Below are positions 34,750 to 43,555 of a DNA stretch of 64,000 nucleotides, in pieces (within the stretch, counting starts at the first letter, position 1; every line of letters starts with the position of its first letter). The position numbers and the translations under genes are program-made. Location: the NCBI RefSeq assembly GCF_021390715.1, contig NZ_JAJGWT010000011.1, positions 1,614 to 65,613 on the forward strand, in the 5' to 3' direction. Origin of the DNA: Tenacibaculum piscium (GTDB taxonomy: Bacteria > Bacteroidota > Bacteroidia > Flavobacteriales > Flavobacteriaceae). A model generated the notes under the pieces. It did no database searches and was not told the DNA's origin. It worked only from the letters and a program-made list of their open reading frames with translations.

Positions 34750-35982
34750 TTATTTTTTTATTGATTCCGTTAACGTTTCGATAGTATATGTTGTTTCATT
34801 AAAAAAGGTATCAGTAGTTTGTTTGATAATTTTAGCATACACACCAGGACTGTTATCAATCATCCAATATTTTATTTTTTCATCGCCTAAAACGCCTATT
34901 ACGACGGTACAATTTTGATTATTTATAGTTTCTTTTCCGATAATTTTATAATAATCGGGCGTTTTTTCAGGAAAAAAAGAATTGTACCGATTTACCATAT
35001 TTCCTTTATAATTTTCTGAAGTTTGAATGGTATCGTATTTTGTTATCAATTTATTAGCGATTGAAACGCTTTGCTCTTCTTTATTTATCGTAATATTTTT
35101 ACAAATTTTTGAAAATCGAAAAGTTTCAGCTTCTTTTACATAAGTTGCATATTTATATGCTAGGTTTTTAAAATTGGCTAAATTTTCATTGAAATTCTGT
35201 TGATTTCTCCATGCTTTTGGCAGTTTTTGTGCTTCGTTTTCTTGATTATTTTGTTGCTGATTTTCTTGTTGATTTTCTTCTGACATTAAATCTTCTGATT
35301 TAAAATCGAGCCATTGAATCGGATTTTTATCAAAATTTACGTTATCAAAAAACAAGGTTTCTTGCGGTCTTATTAGGGCTAAAAAATCATCAGAAACATC
35401 TTTTACCCTACTTTTTCCTTTTAAAATCCCACGAGTTCCTTGAATACTTAACTCTTTTGTTTTTCGCAAATATTCCCATGTTCCTTTTTCTGAACTTACT
35501 GAATTTGGGCTAGCACTTACAAAAATAAAATTGTTCGGTAATTTTAATATCAGAAATAAATCATCAAAATCTTTATGATTTAATTTCCAAGTTCCCATTA
35601 ATTTTGATTTTTTATTGCCTTTTGAAATTGCTTTTAAATCAATTTTCTTAAAAAAGTAACGCATTTGCTTTTTAGAGAAAATAAATTCTTTTTTAGTCAG
35701 TTTACTTATTTTGTGTATGCCATTAAATTCATCCTCTGAAAAAGAAGATTTCAACACAATTTCTTTTTTATTTGGCTTAATTTCCCATTGACCAAATTCC
35801 CTTCCACGCTCCATAATTTTCCCTTCTTTAGAGAACGTAAATTCGGTATTAACCTCATTAATAATTCCTTGATCTTCTACTTTTGTAAGCTTCCAATTTC
35901 CTGAAACTAAATCTTGTGCTTCGGCTGTTAAAGAAGCTAAAGACATCAGTAAGACAAATACTACGATTATTTTTTGTTGCAT
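34750..35982 (-). CDS. Secreted protein with two lipocalin-like segments
   Basis: A 410-aa protein with a signal peptide (cleavage near residue 22, TAEAQ). Two lipocalin-like openings are visible: SGNWKLTKVEDQG (about residue 27) and MGTWKLNHKDFDDLF (about residue 128). A Gln/Asn/Glu-rich linker (about 232-252, EENQQENQQQNNQENEAQ) separates them from a C-terminal domain of about 150 residues with no family I recognise. It lies 28 bp upstream of the beta-barrel gene in the same cluster. The function is unknown; lipocalin-like domains often bind lipids or small hydrophobic molecules. Confidence 0.7.
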   Translation of the reverse strand: MQQKIIVVFVLLMSLASLTAEAQDLVSGNWKLTKVEDQGIINEVNTEFTFSKEGKIMERGREFGQWEIKPNKKEIVLKSSFSEDEFNGIHKISKLTKKEFIFSKKQMRYFFKKIDLKAISKGNKKSKLMGTWKLNHKDFDDLFLILKLPNNFIFVSASPNSVSSEKGTWEYLRKTKELSIQGTRGILKGKSRVKDVSDDFLALIRPQETLFFDNVNFDKNPIQWLDFKSEDLMSEENQQENQQQNNQENEAQKLPKAWRNQQNFNENLANFKNLAYKYATYVKEAETFRFSKICKNITINKEEQSVSIANKLITKYDTIQTSENYKGNMVNRYNSFFPEKTPDYYKIIGKETINNQNCTVVIGVLGDEKIKYWMIDNSPGVYAKIIKQTTDTFFNETTYTIETLTESIKK

Positions 35983-36043
35983 TTTTTTTGATATTTATTT
36001 TTAATAAAATTATCTCCTAAAGGATTAATTATATCAATATGAT

Positions 36044-36724
36044 TTACAGCTCATCAATATTTTTATGCGTATAATCTGGTAATTTAAAGTAGCTTTCATT
36101 TACAGATACATCGAACTTAATATCTGTTGCTTCTTGAGTGGTTATAATACCGCCAATTGCTGAAACTATTTTAAGAGTAATTCCTTTATAAATCCATTGT
36201 TTCGAGCCTAAAGCAGTCCATATTTCACAATCATATCCTTTAAATTCTTCATTTTCAGATTGTGTTCCTCCCATTGAAATTAGCATTTTTTTACCTGCTT
36301 CAACAGCATCATAATCATTCAAACGCATAAGTTCAATTAGCGGGTCTGATTTTGTGAAAATTGTTTTAGTATCATAATCGACTGTATAAATCATTTCATT
36401 ATCGATTTTATAAGTATTATGAGTGGTACTAACATCTGTAATTTTCTGATTAGAAATAGGAATTATAACGACAGTTGTTGTGGTACTTTGCTCATTTTTA
36501 AGTTCTTTTGCACCCCAATTCTCAAAATATAATTGAGACGTTCCCGAACCATTTACAGTTCCACTTGCAACTGTTCCCGATATTGTTGTTACATATTTTA
36601 TTATTCCAGATTCAACATTATATCGTTTAATGTCTTTACTTTCTAAATTATCATCTTTACTACAAGATGAAAATGTTACGATTAGTGTTATTAAGATAAT
36701 TGTTGCTGTAAGTAATTTTTTCAT
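36044..36724 (-). CDS. Lipoprotein, paralogue of the adjacent gene
   Basis: A 226-aa lipoprotein with lipobox Cys21 (VTFSSCSKDDN). Residues 30-215 align by eye with the next gene upstream (36777-37655): shared landmarks are IKRYNxxxGxIxY, TTISG, YFxNWGAxEL, YTVDY/F, AGKKML, WIYKG/WMYKG and LPDF/Y. This repeat family is frequent in Bacteroidota and looks like the DUF4412 or outer-membrane-lipoprotein-sorting type, but I cannot assign a name with confidence. It was probably formed by tandem duplication. Confidence 0.75.
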   Translation of the reverse strand: MKKLLTATIILITLIVTFSSCSKDDNLESKDIKRYNVESGIIKYVTTISGTVASGTVNGSGTSQLYFENWGAKELKNEQSTTTTVVIIPISNQKITDVSTTHNTYKIDNEMIYTVDYDTKTIFTKSDPLIELMRLNDYDAVEAGKKMLISMGGTQSENEEFKGYDCEIWTALGSKQWIYKGITLKIVSAIGGIITTQEATDIKFDVSVNESYFKLPDYTHKNIDEL

Positions 36725-36776
36725 GTTATTTATTTTTAAGAATTATTTAAAAGTTTTTTTATTTTTTTTTGAAGAA

Positions 36777-37655
36777 TTATTTGGGCATCATTTTTTGAAT
36801 CATATCATAAATTTTACGTAATTCTTCATCGCTCATTTCTCTCATTTCTGGGTCATTTTTAGTTGCTTGATATTTCCATTCTTTAAAAGACATATTTTTC
36901 ATTTTGGCGAGTTCTTTTTTCATATCATCGACATCGCCTTTCATTTCCTCATCAAATTCAATATTTGTTAAAAAACCTTGTTGTTTCACTATTGGAAAAT
37001 CAGGAAGTTCTAAGTCTTTATCAGAAGGGTTTTTATTAAAATCCATCGTAACAACTTCGGTTGTTGTAGTAACTCCAATTAATGTAATTACCGATTTCAA
37101 AACCACGCCTTTATACATCCATTGTTTTCCTCCAGGGATTTCCCAAACATCACATAAAACACCGTTTATTTTTTCTTTTCCTATTTCTTTTCCTCCGATA
37201 CTTTCAAGCATTTTTTTGCCTATTTTTTCGGCACTGGCATTTGGTTCTAGGGTTTTTATTAAATCCATAACAGGGCTTCTATTGGCGTATATTTTTTTAC
37301 TTTCAAAATCTACGGTATAACTTTCTCCATTATCTAATTTATTAATGCTATGATGATTATCCGTTGTTACTTGTTTATTTCCTAGAATACTTATCGTAGT
37401 GGTTTGCGTATTTTTTGTTTCTACCAATTCCACAGCTCCCCAATTTTTAAAATAGCGTGTTTCTGTTCCGTTTCCTTGTATATTTCCACCCATAATTTTC
37501 CCTGAAATGGTTGTTTTATAGGTTATTTTTCCTTCGGATAAATTGTATCTTTTTATCGTTTTCTGCTGATTATCAGTGTTTTTTTGATTTTTCTCATTAC
37601 CCTTACAGCTCATCATACTGATAATAATAAGCAGGCTTGTTAGTATTGCTTTCAT
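36777..37655 (-). CDS. Lipoprotein with Met/Lys-rich C-terminal tail, paralogue of the downstream gene
   Basis: A 292-aa lipoprotein, lipobox Cys17 (ISMMSCKGNEK). The first 225 residues match the 36044-36724 product: TTISGKIMGG, YFKNWGAVELV, GKKMLESIGG, GKQWMYKGVVLKS. A 65-residue tail follows that its paralogue lacks. It is rich in Met, Lys and Glu (for example KKELAKMKNMSFKEW and MIQKMMPK). The tail might bind a metal or partner, but that is speculation. It sits between the OmpA-like gene and its paralogue. Confidence 0.75.
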   Translation of the reverse strand: MKAILTSLLIIISMMSCKGNEKNQKNTDNQQKTIKRYNLSEGKITYKTTISGKIMGGNIQGNGTETRYFKNWGAVELVETKNTQTTTISILGNKQVTTDNHHSINKLDNGESYTVDFESKKIYANRSPVMDLIKTLEPNASAEKIGKKMLESIGGKEIGKEKINGVLCDVWEIPGGKQWMYKGVVLKSVITLIGVTTTTEVVTMDFNKNPSDKDLELPDFPIVKQQGFLTNIEFDEEMKGDVDDMKKELAKMKNMSFKEWKYQATKNDPEMREMSDEELRKIYDMIQKMMPK

Positions 37656-37689
37656 TTTTTTATGTTTATTTTTATTGATTTTAAAACGA

Positions 37690-38985
37690 TTAAAATTTCA
37701 CAAATTCGACTCTTCTATTGTTTGCTTTTCCTTCGGATGTATTGTTGTTATCTAGTGGTTTTGATTCTCCGAAACCTTTACTTTTTAATCTGCTTGCAGA
37801 AATCCCCAAGCTGATTAATTTATTTTTAACGGTTTTGGCTCTTCCTTCCGATAATTTTTGATTATTTTCAGAATCGCCATCAGTATCGGTATGTCCTTCG
37901 ATGCTAAATTTCAAATCGGGTTGTTTTCTCATCAATTGAAAAATTTTATTGATAGGTCCCATACTTTCACGTTTAAGAGTAACTTTATTCACATCGAATT
38001 TAATTCCGTTTACAATTATTTTTCCTTTGGATAAAACTCTGTCATAATATTTTACGCCACCTTTTGCGATACGAATATTTTTGATATACATTCCTTTCGA
38101 ACCTGCCGTCATTGTTAATCCTGTCGGATTTCCTTTTAAATGTGGAATATTTATTAATCGTTCATCTTCTAAATAAACTTTAAATTTCCCTTTTGTGTAA
38201 GCTATTGATACGTGTCTCCAACCCGCAATTTTATCACGATTTGAACGGTCTTTTTCTGATAAAGCTCCCTCGCTATCCTTCATTCTTACTTGATTCACAT
38301 AAATTGTTAGTTGTGAAATCCCATTTCTCGATTGATTTTTTTTATCATAAAATGTTACATAATAGCGTTCGTTATATATATTCGGATTAAAAAAGGCATC
38401 AAATTCGATAGTAAAAATTTCGGGTAAATAATCTTTTTCAGCATCTTTTAAATACGGAACAATTCCTTTGCTGTGCATATTTCCGATATCTGTAATAAAG
38501 GTGATTACAGGTTTTCCATCAACTTCGGCTATTTCTGCTCCTCCTTTATATAAATCCCAACGGCTAGGAAATTCGCCATTTTCTTCGGATATACTTGGAT
38601 TGTCTTCAAAAATTACGGTATCACCAGACACGAAATCGAATTTATTCCAGATTACCGTTCTTTTTTTGGGTTTTTCGGTTACTTCTTCCGATGGTTTTAC
38701 TGATACTTTTTTATCATTTTCAGTCGTTTTGTTTTTTTGATTTTCTGGCTGATTTTCGGGTTTCTTTTTGCCATCAATCTTATCTTCTACTTTATCGAAT
38801 TCTTTATCAATTTTTTTATTGACTCTTCTTTCTGAACGTTTTTCAGCTTCTCTTTCAATTTTGTTTTCTGCTTTTTTCAATAATTTCTTAAAGAATTGAG
38901 CATTCGATTTTTGAGGAAAAAAGAGCATAAAACCGAAAAAAAGCATCACTTTAAAAATACTTTTTGATGTAATTAATGTTTTCAT
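37690..38985 (-). CDS. OmpA-family protein with basic N-terminal module
   Basis: A 431-aa secreted protein. A signal peptide (cleavage near residue 29, KSNAQ) is followed by a basic coiled-coil module (about residues 30-75: FFKKLLKKAENKIEREAEKR, then RRVNKKIDKEFDKVEDKIDG). A jelly-roll or LamG-like middle spans about 110-315. The C-terminal OmpA domain (about 325-431) has EGHTDTDGD and NNRRVEFVKF, which bind peptidoglycan. The N-terminal module recurs in 46270-46572. It probably links the outer membrane or a surface component to murein. Confidence 0.9.
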   Translation of the reverse strand: MKTLITSKSIFKVMLFFGFMLFFPQKSNAQFFKKLLKKAENKIEREAEKRSERRVNKKIDKEFDKVEDKIDGKKKPENQPENQKNKTTENDKKVSVKPSEEVTEKPKKRTVIWNKFDFVSGDTVIFEDNPSISEENGEFPSRWDLYKGGAEIAEVDGKPVITFITDIGNMHSKGIVPYLKDAEKDYLPEIFTIEFDAFFNPNIYNERYYVTFYDKKNQSRNGISQLTIYVNQVRMKDSEGALSEKDRSNRDKIAGWRHVSIAYTKGKFKVYLEDERLINIPHLKGNPTGLTMTAGSKGMYIKNIRIAKGGVKYYDRVLSKGKIIVNGIKFDVNKVTLKRESMGPINKIFQLMRKQPDLKFSIEGHTDTDGDSENNQKLSEGRAKTVKNKLISLGISASRLKSKGFGESKPLDNNNTSEGKANNRRVEFVKF

Positions 38986-39120
38986 AGTCGCATAATTTTG
39001 AGTTTGTTTTACTACAAAACTAGCGACAACCTTACTTTTTTAGTTCATTTTTACGGGCGATTTACATCACCTATTCGGGTGATTTTAGTTAAAAACCTCC
39101 CTAAAATCAAGGTGTAAAAA

Positions 39121-39158
39121 AAAATCATACAGAAAAAGTTATTTTTCTGTATGATTTT
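39121..39158. terminator. Strong terminator between regulator and OmpA-like genes
   Basis: A 17-bp perfect stem begins AAAATCATACAGAAAAA (39121-39137) and closes with its complement (39142-39158) around loop GTTA. A/T runs on both sides let it act on either strand. It lies downstream of the TPR-LuxR gene on the minus strand. Confidence 0.85.
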
Positions 39159-39184
39159 TAATTTATTTAAATACTATTTTTCAA

Positions 39185-39204
39185 CAAGGGGTTTTAACCC
39201 CTTG
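39185..39204. repeat. 20-bp palindrome CAAGGGGTTTTAACCCCTTG, copy 1
   Basis: Perfect inverted repeat of CAAGGGG and CCCCTTG around TTTTAA. The same 20 bases plus two flanking C occur at 60334-60353. It lies just past the stop codon of the TPR-LuxR gene and may act as an extra hairpin there. Confidence 0.7.
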
Positions 39205-39217
39205 CCACACTACTTTT

Positions 39218-40819
39218 TTAAACCACAACTTTTTTAATTACTTGCACTCTATTTTTTACATCTAATTTTACGTAGATATTTTTAATATGTGTTTTGACGG
39301 TATTTGCGGAAATAAATAATTCTTTAGAAATATCCGTATTTTGGTATCCTTTTACGATAAGTTGCAACACTTCGGCTTCTCTTTTTGTCAAATCTAACAA
39401 AGAAATTCTATCTTCTACCGATACTCTTTTAGCGTTTGACACGTTATTTTTCAACTCATTTAATTGCAACACATAATTTTGAATATCTTTATTCGCATTT
39501 TGTAATTTAAGGTCAGTATTTTTTCTATCTAAAATAAAAAGAATGGTTGCTCCAATAAAAATAATTGCGACTAAAACGCCTCCGTATAATAATTTATTAA
39601 AATTATTTTTTGCTTTTTGTTGATTTTTTTGATTATCGCTATCGAGTTGTTTTATTTTCTTATCTTTTTCATAGGTTTCGTAGGCAACTTGAGAACTTAT
39701 GATACTTTTTTGAGAGGCTTCATTAAGCATTGTATCTTTTAGTGCGGTTGCTTTTCGATTAATTTCTAAGGCTTTTTTATATTTTTCACTTTTGATATAG
39801 AAATTAGAAAGTGCGTTATATCCTAATAAAATATTTTCTTTGGAGTCTATTTTTATAGCGTCATTTAATCCTGATTCGATAAAAGACAAGGCAATTTTTC
39901 GTTTATTTAAGTAGCAATTATTAATTCCGATATTAATTTTAGTATTACTTAAATATCGAATGTTTTTTGTTTTTTCAAAAATATTTTTTGCTTGATTATA
40001 ATAACTATTTGCTTTTTTGTATTCTTTTTTCTTTTGATATAAAAGTCCTAAAAGGTTTAATTTGATAGCTTTACTATCTTTTCGTTTGTTTTTTGTTGAT
40101 AATAAAATTGCTTTTTCTAAATAAACGTAGGCAGAATCGTAAGATTTTAAATAAATAAATGATTCACCGATATTTGCAAGACCGTATTCGATGCCTCTTT
40201 CGTTGTTGTTTTTTTCTTCAATTTTCAAGGCTTCTTTAAAATAATACAATGCTTTTTGATGTTCATTTATATTTGAAAAAACATTTCCAATTCCGTTTAA
40301 AGCTATTGATTTACTTCTATCACTTTTTATTTTATCGGCTAAACCGTAGGCTTCAAAATAGTATTTAAAGGCTTGTTTTTCTAAATTTATTTTTCGATAA
40401 GTAACACCCAAACTATTCAAACATTTCACTTTAGCGAGTGTATCTGTCGATTTTTGAAAATAATTTAAAGCATTTTTATGATTTTCTATCGATTTATAAT
40501 ATTCCTGTTGATAGCGAGCTGTAACGCCAATTCTGCTATATCCTTTGGCAATTCCATCAACATAATAAATTTTCCGAGCGGTTTTGATTGCTTCTTCGGC
40601 GATGCTATAATCCACATATTTTTTGATGGCAGATTTTTTAAATAATAGAAGAAGTGCATCTACTTTTTCTTTGGTATCGGGTTTTGTTTTTAGTTTAAAG
40701 AAATCGGTTGTTGTTTTATCTTTTAAATTTTGATATTTATCATGAGATGTATTTTGAAGCTGTGCTGATATCGAAAAAAAACTAATAGAAATAAAAAACA
40801 CGAATAATTGTTTTAGCAT
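39218..40819 (-). CDS. Membrane-anchored TPR protein with LuxR-type HTH
   Basis: A 533-aa one-protein signal relay. A signal peptide ends near residue 20 (FSISAQ). Six or more TPR-like helical repeats fill the periplasmic part (about residues 60-375, for example AFKYYFEAYGLADKI and ALYYFKEALKIEEK). A transmembrane helix follows (about 398-418, GGVLVAIIFIGATILFIL), then a cytoplasmic coiled coil and a C-terminal LuxR helix-turn-helix (about 465-530, LTKREAEVLQLIVKGYQNTDI). Transcription control by a membrane-bound DNA-binding protein is implied. It probably governs the envelope genes downstream, but no binding site was found. Confidence 0.85.
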   Translation of the reverse strand: MLKQLFVFFISISFFSISAQLQNTSHDKYQNLKDKTTTDFFKLKTKPDTKEKVDALLLLFKKSAIKKYVDYSIAEEAIKTARKIYYVDGIAKGYSRIGVTARYQQEYYKSIENHKNALNYFQKSTDTLAKVKCLNSLGVTYRKINLEKQAFKYYFEAYGLADKIKSDRSKSIALNGIGNVFSNINEHQKALYYFKEALKIEEKNNNERGIEYGLANIGESFIYLKSYDSAYVYLEKAILLSTKNKRKDSKAIKLNLLGLLYQKKKEYKKANSYYNQAKNIFEKTKNIRYLSNTKINIGINNCYLNKRKIALSFIESGLNDAIKIDSKENILLGYNALSNFYIKSEKYKKALEINRKATALKDTMLNEASQKSIISSQVAYETYEKDKKIKQLDSDNQKNQQKAKNNFNKLLYGGVLVAIIFIGATILFILDRKNTDLKLQNANKDIQNYVLQLNELKNNVSNAKRVSVEDRISLLDLTKREAEVLQLIVKGYQNTDISKELFISANTVKTHIKNIYVKLDVKNRVQVIKKVVV

Positions 40820-40939
40820 TGTACCGTTTATGTTTGATTTTATTTATGTTTAATTTTGATGTTACTTTTTAAGAAAAAGGCTCCTGTAAAATTACATAGT
40901 TTATTGATTAAAAAGCTGATAAAAATCATATTTTGTAAG

Positions 40940-40947
40940 TATATTTG
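40940..40947 (+). promoter_or_regulatory. -7 promoter box for iscA-sufBCD
   Basis: TATATTTG fits TAnnTTTG and lies 30 nt before the iscA-like start. No -33 element at normal spacing was found. Confidence 0.5.
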
Positions 40948-40977
40948 CAACTTATTTATAGTTAAACCACTAAAAAT

Positions 40978-41307
40978 ATGATAAAAGTTTCAGAAACAGC
41001 AAAAAAGAAGGTTATTGAATTAATGACGGATGACGGCTTTGATGCTACAGTAGATTTTGTACGTGTTGGCGTAAAAAGTGGTGGTTGTTCAGGATTATCG
41101 TACGACTTAACTTTTGACAAAAGCACCCAAGAAAACGATAAAATTTTCGAAGAGAACAACATAAAAATTGTTGTTGATAAAAAAAGTTTTTTATACCTTG
41201 TAGGAACTACTTTAGAGTATTCTGGAGGTTTAAACGGAAAAGGTTTTGTTTTTAATAACCCGAATGCAAATCGCACCTGTGGTTGTGGCGAAAGTTTTTC
41301 TTTATAA
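40978..41307 (+). CDS. A-type iron-sulfur carrier (SufA/IscA-like)
   Basis: A 109-aa carrier that delivers or scaffolds Fe-S clusters. The three conserved cysteines are visible: Cys37 in GVKSGGCSGLSY, and Cys101 and Cys103 in RTCGCGESFS. It is the first gene of the suf operon and is 15 bp before sufB. Length is normal for the family (about 105-120 aa). Confidence 0.95.
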   Translation: MIKVSETAKKKVIELMTDDGFDATVDFVRVGVKSGGCSGLSYDLTFDKSTQENDKIFEENNIKIVVDKKSFLYLVGTTLEYSGGLNGKGFVFNNPNANRTCGCGESFSL

Positions 41308-41322
41308 AATTACAACTCACTT

Positions 41323-42771
41323 ATGAGCAAGTATACCGAAGACGATTTAAGAGAAGAGTTAAAAACCAAAGAATATGAATATGGTTTTTATACTGATATA
41401 GAAAGTGAAACCTTTGCAAAAGGGTTAAATGAAGATGTGGTTCGTGCAATTTCTAAAAAGAAAAACGAACCGCAATGGATGACTGACTGGCGTTTAGAAG
41501 CCTTTAGAGTTTGGCAAAAAATGGAGGAACCAGAATGGGCAAATGTTCATTATGAAAAACCAAAATTTCAAGACATTGCGTATTATTCAGCGCCAAAAGA
41601 AAAGCCAAAATTAAACAGTTTAGACGAAGTTGATCCTGAATTATTGGATACTTTTAAACGTTTAGGAATTTCTTTAGATGAACAAAAAAAGTTAGCCAAC
41701 GTTGCTGTTGATATTGTAATAGATTCAGTTTCTGTTGCAACCACTTTTAGAGAAACTTTAGGTAAAAAAGGAATTATTTTTATGCCTATTTCGGAAGCAA
41801 TTCAAGAACATCCTGAATTGGTAAGAAAGTATTTAGGAACTGTTGTTCCTACTACCGATAATTTTTATGCAGCATTAAATTCAGCAGTTTTTTCTGATGG
41901 ATCTTTCTGTTACATCCCAAAAGGTGTTCGTTGCCCGATGGAATTATCAACGTATTTTAGAATTAACGAAGGAGGAACAGGACAATTTGAAAGAACTTTA
42001 GTTGTTGCCGACAAAGGAAGTTATGTTTCTTATTTAGAAGGATGTACCGCTCCTAGTAGAGATGAAAATCAGTTACATGCCGCAGTTGTTGAATTAATTG
42101 CCATGGACGATGCTGAAATTAAATATTCTACGGTTCAAAACTGGTATCCTGGAAATGCAGAAGGAAAAGGTGGTGTTTACAATTTTGTAACTAAAAGAGC
42201 TATCTGTGAAACCAATGCAAAAGTTTCTTGGACTCAAGTAGAAACAGGATCGGCAGTTACTTGGAAATATCCAAGTTGTATTTTAAAAGGAGATAATTCT
42301 GTTGGAGAATTTTATTCAATTGCTGTAACTAATAATTATCAGCAAGCTGATACAGGAACTAAAATGATTCACTTAGGTAAAAATACTAAGTCAACCATTA
42401 TTTCTAAAGGAATATCCGCAGGAAAATCACAAAACAGTTATAGAGGATTGGTTCAAATAGGACCACGTGCCGAAAATGCACGTAACTTTTCTCAATGTGA
42501 TTCTTTATTAATGGGGAATGAATGTGGCGCACACACGTTTCCATATATTGAAACGAAAAACAAATCGGCACAGATAGAACACGAAGCGACAACTAGTAAA
42601 ATTGGGGAAGACCAATTATTTTACTGTAATCAACGTGGAATTGATACCGAAAAAGCAATTGCATTAATCGTAAACGGATTTAGTAAAGAAGTACTGAATA
42701 AATTACCAATGGAATTTGCTGTAGAAGCACAAAAATTATTAGAAATCAGTTTAGAAGGAAGCGTTGGTTAA
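41323..42771 (+). CDS. sufB: Fe-S cluster assembly protein SufB
   Basis: A 482-aa scaffold protein of the SufBC2D complex, in which sulfur and iron are assembled into clusters. The beta-helical core has the family landmarks [46 protein letters not shown] and [12 protein letters not shown]; a conserved cysteine is in EGCTAP. It is between the A-type carrier and sufC (25-bp gap). Length matches SufB. Confidence 0.98.
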   Translation: MSKYTEDDLREELKTKEYEYGFYTDIESETFAKGLNEDVVRAISKKKNEPQWMTDWRLEAFRVWQKMEEPEWANVHYEKPKFQDIAYYSAPKEKPKLNSLDEVDPELLDTFKRLGISLDEQKKLANVAVDIVIDSVSVATTFRETLGKKGIIFMPISEAIQEHPELVRKYLGTVVPTTDNFYAALNSAVFSDGSFCYIPKGVRCPMELSTYFRINEGGTGQFERTLVVADKGSYVSYLEGCTAPSRDENQLHAAVVELIAMDDAEIKYSTVQNWYPGNAEGKGGVYNFVTKRAICETNAKVSWTQVETGSAVTWKYPSCILKGDNSVGEFYSIAVTNNYQQADTGTKMIHLGKNTKSTIISKGISAGKSQNSYRGLVQIGPRAENARNFSQCDSLLMGNECGAHTFPYIETKNKSAQIEHEATTSKIGEDQLFYCNQRGIDTEKAIALIVNGFSKEVLNKLPMEFAVEAQKLLEISLEGSVG

Positions 42772-42796
42772 TAGCCAATAACAAAGATATATTACC

Positions 42797-43549
42797 ATGT
42801 TAAAAATAGAAAACTTACACGCTAACATAGAAGATAAATCAATCTTAAAAGGATTGAATTTAGAAATTAAAGCTGGTGAAATCCATGCTATAATGGGTCC
42901 TAACGGAGCTGGTAAAAGTACCTTAGCAAATGTTATCGCAGGAAAAGAAGAATACGAAGTTACGCAAGGAAAAATAACCTTAAATGACGAAGATATCAGC
43001 GAGTTATCTCCTGATGAAAGAGCGCATAAAGGCGTGTTTTTATCATTCCAATATCCTGTTGAAATTCCTGGAGTTTCTGTAACCAACTTTATAAAAACGG
43101 CAATTAACGAAAATCGTAAAGCCAAAGGTTTAGAAGACATGCCTGCAAAAGATATGTTAAAAATGATTCGTGAGAAATCAGAATTGTTAGAAATTGACCG
43201 TAAATTTTTATCTCGTTCTTTAAACCAAGGTTTTTCTGGTGGAGAAAAGAAACGTAATGAGATTTTTCAAATGGCAATGCTTGAACCTAAATTAGCCATT
43301 TTAGATGAAACGGATTCTGGTTTAGATATCGATGCGTTACGTATCGTGGCTAACGGAGTTAATAAATTAAAATCGAAAGATAATGCAGTAATTGTTATTA
43401 CACATTACCAACGTTTATTAGATTATATCGTTCCTGATTTTGTTCACGTTTTATACAATGGTCAAATTGTAAAATCTGGCGATGCTTCATTAGCTTTAGA
43501 ATTAGAAGCTAAAGGATATGATTGGATTAAAGACGAAGTTAATTCTTAA
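42797..43549 (+). CDS. sufC: Fe-S cluster assembly ATPase SufC
   Basis: A 250-aa ABC-type ATPase that drives the SufBC2D complex. The Walker A motif GPNGAGKST is at residues 34-42, the signature is SGGEKKRNE, and the Walker B region is LAILDETDSGLDIDAL. It is cytoplasmic with no membrane part, as expected. It sits 6 nt before sufD. Confidence 0.98.
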   Translation: MLKIENLHANIEDKSILKGLNLEIKAGEIHAIMGPNGAGKSTLANVIAGKEEYEVTQGKITLNDEDISELSPDERAHKGVFLSFQYPVEIPGVSVTNFIKTAINENRKAKGLEDMPAKDMLKMIREKSELLEIDRKFLSRSLNQGFSGGEKKRNEIFQMAMLEPKLAILDETDSGLDIDALRIVANGVNKLKSKDNAVIVITHYQRLLDYIVPDFVHVLYNGQIVKSGDASLALELEAKGYDWIKDEVNS

Positions 43550-43555
43550 AGAAAT

